Position numbers and translations under genes: made by a program
Source: Phlebopus portentosus
Lineage: Eukaryota > Basidiomycota > Agaricomycetes > Boletales > Boletinellaceae
Length of the DNA: 64,000 bases
Assembly: GCA_037892935.1 (NCBI GenBank)
Contig: JAYXKI010000011.1
Location: forward strand, 496,001-560,000
Direction of reading: 5' to 3'
Notes under the pieces: model-generated
What the model was told of the DNA's origin: nothing
What the model saw: only the letters and a program-made list of their open reading frames with translations
Databases searched by the model: none
In this document: piece by piece, positions 53,800-64,000 of the stretch
Numbering within the stretch: position 1 is the stretch's first letter
Layout: each line of letters starts with the position of its first letter

Positions 53800-55410
53800 A
53801 TGGCTCCAGTTGCAACCGAACCTCAGCATTCCGAAGAGAACGGCGCGACGAAGAGTCTGAAGGCGAAGGCAGACGTATTCGATCCTTCGGATTTACAAGA
53901 GAAGGTCTCATCCTTCAATCCATTCTATTCGCCTCAAGGCGACGTGGTGGACGATGACTATGAATACGATCGTTACAGGGTACGTTTGCAACTTAACACA
54001 AATTTCTGCGACTTGATATTAACCTACTCGTTCGTGACGTTATGATGGTACTGATAGCCGTACTTCCCGAAAGTCGACTGGCCGCCGCTCGAGCCTTTTG
54101 AAGTCGAAGACCGCGCTCAATTCGCTGATCCGGAGAAGCGCGCTTTGCTCTCCGCGGCGAAGAAAGTGACACACCTTACCCCGGCTATCGGTACGGAAAT
54201 TGAAGGGATTGACCTCAGGCAGCTTTCAGACGCACAGAAGGATGAGCTGTACGTGAAATCTCTATAGTCTCATACGTTCTGATATCGATTGGCTTGTTCA
54301 CTAAGGGCACTGCTGATAGCAGAGAGAGGCGTTGTTTGTGAGTCCTATCGCCATCAACACAGGTCGCGATAGTCCCGCTAATCAGTCAACGTTAGTTTTC
54401 CGGGATCAACCGATTGATATTCACCAACAGCTTGATCTTGCGCGCCATTATGGGCCTCTGCATAAGCATGCTACGACACCCATACCGAAGGAGCCAGGTC
54501 TCGAGGAAGTTCACGGTGAGAGTCACCTCTAAATCCTGAGAAACCATTTTATTGACTGCCTCGCTTTAGTTGTTTACAATGACTCCTCGCGTCGCCCCGA
54601 TCCATCTGCCTTTAGCAAGCTCGAACTCTGGCACTCGGACGTCTCATACGAAGTTCAACCGCCGAGCACAACCTCACTCAAGGGAATAACCATCCCTCCC
54701 TACGGCGGGGACACGCTCTGGAGCTCAGGCTACGCGCTCTACTCTTCCCTCTCGCCAGGCTTCCAACAATACCTCGAGGGTCTCTCCGCAGTGCACAGCG
54801 CCGCCGCGCAAGCCGCCGGTTCGCGCGCCGCAGGGCTGCACGTCCGCAGACACGAGGTCGAGACCGTCCATCCGATCGTGCGCGTGCACCCTGTGACGGG
54901 CGTGAAGGCCATCTACGTCAACCCCGGCTTCACGAGGCGCATCGTTGGCATACCCAAGGCGGAGTCCGATGCAATCTTGCAGTTCTTGTTCAGCCAGATT
55001 AGCGAGAACCCCGATTTCCAGGTGCGCTTCCGTTGGGAGCGCGATTCGATCGGAATTTGGGATAATAGGGTGAGTGATTACTCCCTTTTTTTTCGATTGA
55101 TTAACCTCTTTCCTTCTTTCCTTTATCCTCTCTACTTTTTTATATATCTTCTGACGGGAACTTTTTTTTTTTTGTTGCTTAGATCGTCACGCACTCCGCT
55201 ACGTTCGACTTCTGGCCGCACAGGAGGCATGCATTGCGCGCTACGCCGCACGGCGAGCGTCCGCTGTCCGTCGCACAATACGAGCAGAAGACCGGGAAGA
55301 AAGCCAAGGACTGGCAGAAGGAAATCTGGAAGTCGCTTGGTGTGTCTGATCCACTGGAGAAGGCACGCAGTGCTGGTGCGAATGGCGGTCCGAGAGGATA
55401 CAACGATTAA
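53800..55410 (+). CDS. TauD/TfdA-type Fe(II)/2-oxoglutarate dioxygenase
   Basis: Fungal relative of taurine/sulfonate dioxygenases, oxidising a small substrate with 2-oxoglutarate and releasing succinate and CO2. ATG 53800. Exons 53800-53979, 54059-54248 and four more. Blocks in order: YFPKVDWPPLEPFEV, GTEIEGIDLRQLSDAQKDEL, ERGVVFFRDQ, HYGPLHKHATTP, WHSDVSYEVQPPSTTSL (HxD iron ligands), GGDTLWSSGYALYSSLSP, then after an intron with a poly-T tract HSATFDFWPHRRHALRATPH (distal His and the 2-oxoglutarate Arg). Stop 55408-55410. About 390 aa, typical length, no signal peptide, so likely cytosolic. The substrate cannot be told: sulfonates and xanthine-type substrates are both known in the family. 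Confidence 0.93.
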
Positions 55411-57415
55411 GTTGAAGTGAGGGTGCGAGCGTGGGGAGAACGGAGGGTCATAAAAATGCGAGCAAGGCCTCTACAGACACACTGTACATACCGAATACCG
55501 ATGATGTCTTGTGGTGTGGAAGAGCTGAAATAAATGCTGAATTAATGCACACATGTACGGGGAAAGCTACTGAATACTCCACAACAGTTCTTACTTACAA
55601 ATAAGGAACACCCGAATATCGGCAGTCAATTCAGTCCATCTTCCTGTTCTATAAGCACCGTTGTGTATTGCGTGTTGTATGAGTAATGAATGAGATCAAC
55701 CTTGGCCAATTGCAATGCTCTCTGCGCTTCCTTACGTATGAGGTTCACTCATCCATGTGAACCGAGAGAGACCTTAAGTTTCTCCACTCTACTGAGTACT
55801 AAAATGGTGCGACCGACCAGTAGGCAGGCCCGTTAATTTTATAGCTGTGAGTATTGGGTTCTTGGTAGCAGCGAACCAAGAGAGAAAGACTACTTAGAAC
55901 TACCTTCGAAGGTCCTTCGCAAGGTTCAGCAGAAATCCTAGTCGCCGCTCGGTTGGAGCTGAATTTAAGGTTTCGTAAAGCCTGAACGACGATCCACCGA
56001 TCAACTCACCTTTCCTTATAAGTCAAGTATCAAGGTTTGGGAAAATAAAGTTCACCCTGTGCAAGCAAGAAAATCAATTTTATGTAAATGAATGTTTTCC
56101 TTTCTTCCCCTTCTCTGCTTTGAATCTGTCTCCGTGAGTTTCGTGTTTTTATCCTTTCCCACAGGAATGCCGGATCAGAATGTCCTGTACTTGCTTCGTT
56201 GCTTATTACGCTTACAGATTCGGAACTTTCTGATATCGAGGTGTTTATCTATTTGTTATCGATCGAACGATCGAACGAAGACACGTAACTAAAGCAAATG
56301 CAAACGGTTTGACTCGGCTGCGGTTGATGTGCTGGGAAGAGTGACACGACACTTACGTTGTAGTCTGTTCTGGATTCTGAAGAACTCGTACGATACGATA
56401 CAACGGGAATCATTTCCGCGCGATACCCTGAGGCTTGGGGGAGGCCTGAATATTAGTGACCTTCGCGAACTATGATGAGTTGCGAAGGAAGGCGAGACGT
56501 GATTTCGGAGCTTGAACCTGAAGTCGAAGCAGGTGTGTTCTTATTACTATTTATTAGCATGCCTTACGGTACTTCCTTATGGGTTCATGGAAACGTTTCG
56601 TTGCGGTTAGAACTGACATCACGCCTGAACGCCCGAAGAACGACTGAGGTCACACTGACGAAAGTGGTTCGCAGTGTGCCATGTGGGGCTACATTCGCCA
56701 TGTCATATTTTTCAGTGCGTTGCAGTGCGAGTGCGATGCAGTTGGTGCTTCGTGGGGCGGTCATTAGAGTCATTAGGGAAGTGACAGGGTAGCCGGGGCG
56801 CTGGGGGGGAGCCTAGACATAGAACACATTCGCTATTCAGCATTGAGTACGGAAATGGCGTGGGACGGGGTCTGGTGATGCGCTGGATCTGGGTCCTTGC
56901 GGTCTTCGCGAAGGGTTTTATAATGGTAACGGTCATCTGGATCTTGAAGCGAATGAAGGGTCTGACATACATCACATCAACATAGTGTGCGCGGGATAAC
57001 AATGAGCAACTTGTACACTCGCGTTCAGACGTGCGTAGGTTACGAGCGCACTAAGTATGTAGTACTCTTGATCATGGTTTATGGATGGAGAGATCGGAGT
57101 ATGAGCCGGGCGAGGTAAGGAGAGTGCTAGATCTAGACTCCGGGGAAGCGGAACGAAACACTATGCTATGCAGAAGAGTGACACGGATCCGGTCATCTCC
57201 GAGGCAAATGTCACATCGCGTGACATAAATTTACCTGATATGGAGATTATAGGTAGATGATGGAATGGATTGACGGGATCTAGAAAGTACTAAAGGGCAG
57301 GTCCCGCGTCAGCCAATTCATGCTATGCTCCGTTTCAGTCAGTGTCGCAATACTGACACTGCTGCTACTGTAATCCTACTTCACTACGTCCTTCACTTCC
57401 ATATCCTCCTTCTCT
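55411..57415. other. Intergenic, no gene seen
   Basis: 2 kb with no ORF of convincing composition. The right end is the esterase promoter; direct repeat-like CTGACACTGCTGCTACTG lies at 57353-57370. Confidence 0.45.
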
Positions 57416-60291
57416 ATGGCCATCGCTCCGCCAGACTTTGACTCTGATTCTACCGACAGTGCAGCGAGCGCAGGTTTCCAAGATCCCGACCTCCACGACA
57501 CCGAGTCTGAGTTACTCTCTTGTCTCTCTTGCCTTCATACGTCGAAGCCTGCTTCGATGGAAGAACAGCGTGTCTCGCTTGCTCACCCTGGCTTGCAGAC
57601 AGAGTTTGTTGGCGTTCGCCACAGGGCATCCGAGCATGGCGCCGACGTGCATCAGTTCCGAGGTATCAAGTATGCGAGTGTACCATTGCGATTCCGCAAA
57701 CCTGTCATGCACGAGACCTTTTCAGCCAAGACAGAGGCTGTCAGGAACGGGTACGTTCTCTTCTGTTTCTCTTATTTTCTGCCCTCATATCTGTTTGTTA
57801 AGACCAATTTGTCCGCAAATTCGCAATACGCGGCTCGAAACGCGTCTGTACGGACTTCCTCGAGAAATCATTCCTGAGAAGGAAGTACTCGAAGAAAATG
57901 AATTTGAATGCCTCAATCTGACCATCACTATGCCTGCTCCTGCCTGTCGGGGGAAACATGAGCTACTTCCCGTGATGGTTTGGATACACGGGGGCGGTAA
58001 CGTCACCGGTTGTGGAACAGACTGGATTTGGGACTCAGGCGCGCTCGTGAGAAGGAGCGTGCAGATCGACGAGCCTGTCATAATCGTCGCTGTCAAGTAC
58101 GTCTTATTGTTATCTACTACGTTATTATTAATTATATATTTTGGAAATTACTTCATATTCCATTAAAAATGTGTGCTTCATCCATGGGGTCATCTCATCT
58201 CATTCTCTCATTCCCCTTCTCTACCTATATCGAGGGTTGCTGTTGACCATCTTACTTCACATCATTCTTCTCTGTTCAGTTTTCCGAATTTGCCCGCTTC
58301 TACTCCTTTTATGACTCGGCGATGCTGACTTACATACTTCCTTGGTTCTCTAAACATTCGACTATAGCTTCCGACTCGGTTTATTCGGATTTGGTGCCAG
58401 TGATCTCTTAAGAGAGGACAACACGGCTGCAGGTGAAGAAGGCGTTGGCAATTATGGTACGTCACTCATTACTTTCAGATTAAGTTCTCGACATTCCTTG
58501 CGTCTGTAAATGACGGTGGCTCATAGCAAATATGCTAATGAGCGCTTATAGGGCTGCTACGACCAGCGAATGGCTTTGAAATGGATACGGAAATATATTT
58601 CGGGGTTCGGAGGCGACCCCTATAATGTCACCTTATTTGGTTCTTCTTGGGGAGCGGCGGATATACATGCACATCTTCTCTCTTCAGCTAATGAAGCCGA
58701 TGTTTTTGCGCCCCCGGACCACGATGGACCCCTCTTTCACCGTGCTATTCTGCAATCCGGAGCACTCGTTCCGTCATCTTCGGTAGTCCAGGATATCGGC
58801 TCAGCAGGCCATCATCTGGGGCGAGTCATGTCTGCCCTGCACACGACTACTATTGAGCAGCTGCGGGCAGTGCCGGCGTCGAAGCTTGTCGCTGCGCAGG
58901 GTGAACGGGTTCGCCCGGTAGATGATGGAGTCTTTTTACGTCCGGACTGGCGCACGCTTGCGCTTCCGTATTCGACTTCTCCAGACACACCACGGAGTTG
59001 GCGTCAGGATATTATTATAGGTGACGTTGCCTGTGAAAGTGTGTTATGGGCGGCCCCGGCCCGATTGTGGGCTGCGGATGCTGTTGCCCGACGCGCGAGG
59101 GCGGTCGTTCAGAGCGTACGTAGAGCGGACGCCTTGATGCGAGCATATGAAATCGTTGATGGCTCGCCGACGCGTGAAACTGTAGGTTTGCACTCACCCC
59201 TTGACGACGATGAGTCCTCGACGAGTGGCAGCGAGGAAACAGAAGATGAAGTTGCAGAGCGCGTCATGGAACTTATGAATGACGTGGCGTTTGCTTGGCC
59301 AGTGGATGTTGCAGCTCGTTGCGCGGCGGATTCTGCTTTCATCTACGACGAGCCCCCGCAGCCCTACGTTAGTGCGGATGGTTATTTGAGTGCTGGTGAT
59401 GGATATCTCAGCACCATCTCAGAATGTTCGGAGCCATCGACTTTCACGCCCTCGCCATCCCCTTCTCCGGGACCCTATCCTTCAACACCGAGACCAAAAC
59501 GATACCCAAATGCTCCTTATGTGTATCGATATGTCTTTGATCAGGCCTCTCCGTACACCGGAATGCCGCACCACGGAGTCGATCTACTTTACCTCTTTGG
59601 GAATGTACCCTTCCCGGAGGATCCGGACCTCACGCCTGAAGAGAACGCAGAGGTGAATTGGGTGCATACGAAGGTGCGCGAGGATATGCAAGCGACATGG
59701 CTGAAGTTCGCATGGGGTGAGCAGCCTTGGGACGCGCCGCTTACACCGCAGCAGCCTGCTGGTGTAGCCAGTATGAGCGATCGTGGGATCTTCGCTACCC
59801 CGATGCTTGCACCCGTCTCGAGTTTCGCGGGAGGGCTCGCGCCTTCGAACTCGACTAGCCCGGTCTCCAGTCGAGCATCAAGTTTCTCCAGCGCGTTCGG
59901 GAACGCCAACCCGTTCGCTCTTTCGCATCTTCATCAACACCAACATAACCATGGTCCGCATCATCTCCAGCATCATGCGAATGGCGGGCACCACCATGGC
60001 CATCACCACCATCACCACCCTCCCGGCAGTCCTCTGGGCGGGTCAACGCAATTGTACGGCTCCTTGCAACCTCAACAGCCGATATCGATCAGCGCTGCGG
60101 ATAGGGTGTTTGTATTTGGGCCGGACGGTGAGACAGGCACACGTTCTGCGACGATCTTCGCAGGTCGTAGGCGTGTGCACGCCTGGCGCTCTGCACTTGC
60201 GCCGCTTGGACTGGCGACTGCACAGAAGGTCGGTCTTGAGCTGGGTAACGGACCGCCTCAGCCTTGTTCGCCGCGGATGGTGTTGACCTGA
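57416..60291 (+). CDS. Type-B carboxylesterase-like protein with His-rich insert, one frame slip
   Basis: Cholinesterase/carboxylesterase family (alpha/beta hydrolase). ATG 57416; exon 1 to 57750, exon 2 from about 57803 to 58095, exon 3 from about 58370 to 58450, exon 4 from 58551 on. Blocks: [32 protein letters not shown] (paired Cys context), [10 protein letters not shown] oxyanion loop, [28 protein letters not shown], nucleophile elbow FGSSWGAA (GxSxG, not the usual GESAG), and His in [14 protein letters not shown]. The C-terminal ~130 residues are atypical: Ser-rich, then a very His-rich tract (59925-60030). There is no signal peptide and the N-terminus is acidic, so likely intracellular. 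The 58450/58551 splice is one base out of frame (GGGCTGCTAC where GGGCTGTAC would fit). Confidence 0.85.
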
Positions 60292-61722
60292 TGATAAAAA
60301 CACGAATAATTGAACATTGAATGTCGAACATCCAATTGAACTACTCCTCCCGCGTCTATAACATGCGTACCTTCGATTTATGAGACAGGCTACGCATTAT
60401 CCATCTGTCGCGAGGATGCTCCCTCATCCTCCGCTCTCCATTATGCTGTATCGATTTTCACGCAATTTACGCGCCGCTAATAAAAGTGGATAACGAGTCG
60501 AGTCATGTTTTCTTCAGATTTTTTCTTTCTTTTTGGTCCATTCATTATTTATCACACATCTCTGTCTCCTTGTCTCACCCAGATTCATTCCAATCCAAAA
60601 TCAATGAATGAATGAATCACTCGCTGTGTACTTTACCCCTTTGGTGAGCCCGGTCACATGTTTTCAAACGACTCAGGCTCTGTTCTCTGTTCACACTCCG
60701 TACTTCATAAGGCCACACTTCCCTTCTCTGTCCCTCTCTGTCCCTCTTTGCTCTCCGCTCTCGCATTGGCAGGTGGACTTCGACACAAAAAGGAACAACA
60801 ACATTCTGACTCATCTCATTGTATTCGGTAGTCCGTGAGCTCGTTATCCCGCTTTCCCGCTTTCCCAGTCCCCGGTCCTGCTCTCCTCGAGCGTTCTCTA
60901 CTCTTCCCCCTTCTACAATGTTGTTTTAAATAGTTGGACGGACCGGATCGAAAGAACTTTATCGCCAACTCGGTTTAGTATTTATGTGGTGTTTTGTTCT
61001 TTCTTCTTCACGGTTGTCGTTTCATGGGTTTCCGCCTTACGCAGCATAATAAATTGTTGTATAGTATAGTAGCGCATATGCATCATGATTTACCATTTGT
61101 CGTTGTTGTTCGTCTTCTGTCTTTTCAGGCGGTCGTCTCCTCTCCTTCTCTCACTCCCACTTGTAATGTCATAGGAGATGATCCATTGTCTCCAGTCCTT
61201 TTCTTTATTTCTGCGGGTGGCAAGTTTGTAAAGAGACGGGTTCGCTTACTCTTGTCTTAGGGTATTTCGTGGGATTTCACCTTGTATTCGTACATTTCAT
61301 TTGGGTATTTGGAATATTTTGCGTTCCTTGTAGTTTATGATCGATTCAATATGAATTGTACGATTTGTTCGAATTACGATTTGCGGCTTTTTCCTTTTGA
61401 CGATGTATTTCCGCTTCATGGTGTTTTGGGAGTGCTTGTAGTATCCAGGTCGTTTGTGTAACTGTATTGTACTATGAATAGTCCCCATCTCGACTTCAAA
61501 ATGCAATGCTAATATTATCATTATTTGAAGAGTAAATGGAGTCTATCAAGATGCATCTATCTATCAGAGAAAATAAGTACGATGTAGACGGTGAACCGAT
61601 AAGTATTAACTATCTTAGCAATCAGGTCCGAACACGCAGACAAATATCACGCTGCATGTTGCGCATTCTATCGGGACAATACAGCAAGGAGAAAAGCAAG
61701 TACACTCGTCCCATTTCTACTA
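60292..61722. other. Convergent intergenic region, no gene seen
   Basis: Pyrimidine-rich, with CTTTCCCGC and CTGTCCCTCT short tandem repeats around 60725-60860. ORFs here are compositional. Confidence 0.5.
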
Positions 61723-63966
61723 CTACGAGGAAGTCGGTCGCGCAGCACAGGCGGTTTCCCAGTCCGCTGGCACGAGTTCCCGGATGCGTTCTTGGAATGC
61801 GGCGAGCGTGCAGAATTCGGGGTGGCCTTCCATGTGTTTACCCTGCGAAGAGCAGAAGGGAAGGGACAAGTTCTGGTTTTTGTACCGCACGCGGACGACT
61901 ATGTCCACAGAATTAGTAAAGACAGAAGAAAGGAAAGTAATCCAAGGGAAAGTGGCAGACGTTTAAACGTACAGTGTTGGGAGGGTTTTGGCAGTTTCTT
62001 GAATGGTGAGAGAGTGCTGAGTACTGTTTGGAGGTACGATGCTTGGTTGTCCTCCGCATCCCGTGTCTTCTTGAAGAGCTCGAACGTAACAGAAGATGTG
62101 AACGGTGGCCACCTGTGTCCAATCAATCCTCCGAGCTCAGACTGTCTGTCTGTCAATGGGGCAGGATTTACGTACTGTTCATCGAAGACGTCGAGAGTAG
62201 AGAGCAGCGCCGCAAGCGCTGTATCATGTGTGCTATACACCAGTATCTTAGGCGGTGGAATCTGAGTAATGGAGGCCTTCGTGGCACTTGCGGTTTGTGA
62301 GGCCGACGCTTGAGATACCTTGAGCGACATCTTGCGGGAGAGGTCATCAAGGAGACGGCCCATCCCTAGACGTCGTGGTTCTTCGGTCTTATCTAATTAG
62401 TGTAAATCTTGTTTAAAAGCGGAAATGTCAGCGATTGAGCTGCGCATCCTTACATCCTGTCAATAAGTAATGATTAGTTAAGTTTTTTTGGGAAGTCAAA
62501 CCTACTGATGACTATGACTGACCTGCAAACCATTCAGTAACGACAGCCTTCTCCTGAGCATAGGTAATTTTCGTATGAGAAATCAAACGGTAGCTCAAAG
62601 CGCGAAGAGTGATGTGATGCACTTACAATCAGTCCCACGATTTGCTCATCCTGGAATTCCGGAGGCACCTTGATTCCGTGAGCCTTGCTTGCCCTGATCT
62701 AAAAATCATTACCCAGGCGTCAACATAGAAGAGAAAATATCACATTTCCATGCTTACCGTATCCATAATTCCGGATGCTCGGGGTTGTCCGTCCTGCAGA
62801 ATGTTAGTCAAGTACGCGACCACGAGAGGAATATACGAACAACGCGAACAGGTCTTCCGCCAATATACTTTGATAATTTCTCGTCTAATGGCTCAAGGGT
62901 ATGATTGTACGCAGCAGCGGCAGCTGATTGTACTTGTCAGCATTGTTAGGTATTGGGGCCATTAGTGATTCTACCTTTCGCGAAATTTATAAGCAGCTGC
63001 TCCAGACGGGGACAGGAGTACGAATTGGGTATGATATCATCCTCAATCCCATTCCTGCGTATGTTTAAGTCAATCGTGATCATTCTCGCGGTGAGAGCCC
63101 AGTCGAGTCGATGACTCACCTTACACGTATTTGCGGGACGAGTCCATGAGCAAGTTTTGAACGAGGATATAGGCCATGAATGACTTGGTGTAATGACTCG
63201 ATCGTTCGAGGCATATTAGTAGATCTAATGGGATGTTTGGCTCCGCTTGGTACACTCGTAGGAAAGTCTACCCACCGAAAATACCCTTCACTAACATCAG
63301 ACAACGTATCTGGGAGAAAGCCAAGCCTGATTATGTTTAATATAGTCTGAAGTCGCGTAAATAAAATTCGCACTTCTCAACATAAAGTTTCCTCAGAGCA
63401 CGACCGAAGTTGTGTGTTGACTGTAAGGACATGAATTTCAATCGAGCGACGTCGGAAGAATCGTAGTGCATACCCGTCTGCCGAGATCCGTGAGGTCGCC
63501 GAGTAGACTGAGACACACAATGGTAACAACGCCAGAAGGAAGAAAAAATGAAACGCATTAATAACTTACCATTCTCCATCAATCACACTTCCGTCTGCAC
63601 TCTCCACAATTCTCTTGATTGGAAGAAAGTCTATCCCGTCTGATGCTCGTGGAGAATCCCGAACAGCCTCCCCAAATGTCGCCACTGGAGCATGAGCTTG
63701 TCGAGCGGTCCTACACAGAGCCCATCGCGCCGGGATTGAAGCAGGTGGATCCGACATTCGTACTCTCACAGGTGTGCGTTCGCCTTCCATAGAGATTAGA
63801 TTACATTGTATACAAAAGGCGGCATCATAAGACACAAACCATGACGAATATAAACATGCACTTGTTCTAAAGCGAGATCCGAAGGTGGAATCGGGTAACC
63901 GGCGACGTCCAAAGCTTCTTGAGGAGGATATAGACCATCGGACGATGGTCCTGAGGAAGATGTCAT
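61723..63966 (-). CDS. Histidine acid phosphatase family protein
   Basis: Branch-2 histidine phosphatase. ATG 63966; exon 1 63966-63840 ends in HVYIRHG, and exon 2 63783-63570 continues ERTPVRVRMSDPP, so the catalytic RHGERTP is split by an intron. Then LLGDLTDLGRR, STHNFGRALRKLYVEK, LGFLPDTLSDVSEGYFR, STNMPRTIESLHQVIHGLYP, VPPEFQDEQIVGLI, RMGRLLDDL, the second catalytic motif VYSTHDTALAALLSTLDVFD (His-Asp), WPPFTSSVTFELFKK, and a C-terminus with two Cys (SLPFC, HPEFC) and stop at 61723. About ten short introns. No clear signal peptide: the N-terminus is MTSSSGPSSDG, so a secreted phytase role is unlikely; a cytosolic or anchored phosphatase is more plausible. Reads intact. Confidence 0.9.
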
Positions 63967-64000
63967 ATTATCGATGTATAAAGGACTTAAGCTATCCAGA

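Noticed and set aside
56092..57002. Short ORFs between the dioxygenase and the esterase
   Set aside because: Compositional, without motifs or splice partners.

Overview
The window looks like nuclear DNA of a filamentous basidiomycete, probably an agaricomycete. The evidence is host genes cut by many short GT-AG introns of about 45-90 nt, two noncanonical G-alpha genes, Furry/TAO3, MLH1 and DIB1 orthologues, and chromodomain Ty3 retrotransposons. That placement is inference from gene content and architecture; no species is claimed.

Layout. 1-16487 is a nested retrotransposon block. Element 1 (+ strand, 1-12547; its first ~170 bp lie outside the window) is a very large Ty3/mdg4-type chromovirus: 1.6-kb LTRs, 781 nt of transcript without an ATG, an extra 5' ORF interrupted by one TGA, gag, protease and RT-RNaseH-integrase-chromodomain frames, plus a further ORF inside the LTR U3. 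It interrupts the RT of element 2 (- strand, 12548-16487), a smaller Ty3 element that itself sits in an older ORF (remnant 16488-16952). Each element has an 11-nt self-complementarity between its predicted transcript start and the bases just inside its LTR (Tf1/sushi-style self-priming), and each has a heptamer-spacer-hairpin -1 frameshift signal at the gag stop.

17.3-33.5 kb is gene-poor: a minisatellite, AT- and GA-rich tracts, a G-alpha gene (minus) with microexons of 15, 21 and 4 nt, a ~200-bp duplicated segment whose second copy holds a 622-bp non-autonomous hAT-like element with 8-bp target duplication (the first copy is the empty site), a probable membrane-protein gene, and a 1.2-kb AT-rich foldback element.

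33.6-64 kb is gene-dense: epoxide hydrolase (+), MLH1 (+), the Furry/TAO3/PAG1 morphogenesis scaffold (-), a small CBS-domain protein (+), a second G-alpha (+), the U5 snRNP protein DIB1 (-), a TauD-type dioxygenase (+), a type-B carboxylesterase-like protein (+) and a histidine acid phosphatase (-). These are independent housekeeping or accessory genes, not an operon or an obvious secondary-metabolite cluster.

The two G-alpha genes share exon lengths (53, 83 and 34 nt) and the unusual P-loop GQSESGKS, so they are paralogues. The plus-strand copy also has Phe in place of the catalytic switch II Gln. Several genes (epoxide hydrolase, carboxylesterase, possibly the minus-strand G-alpha) carry an apparent single-base frame slip, from either assembly error or decaying alleles. 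All exon boundaries were read by eye from splice consensus and protein conservation.
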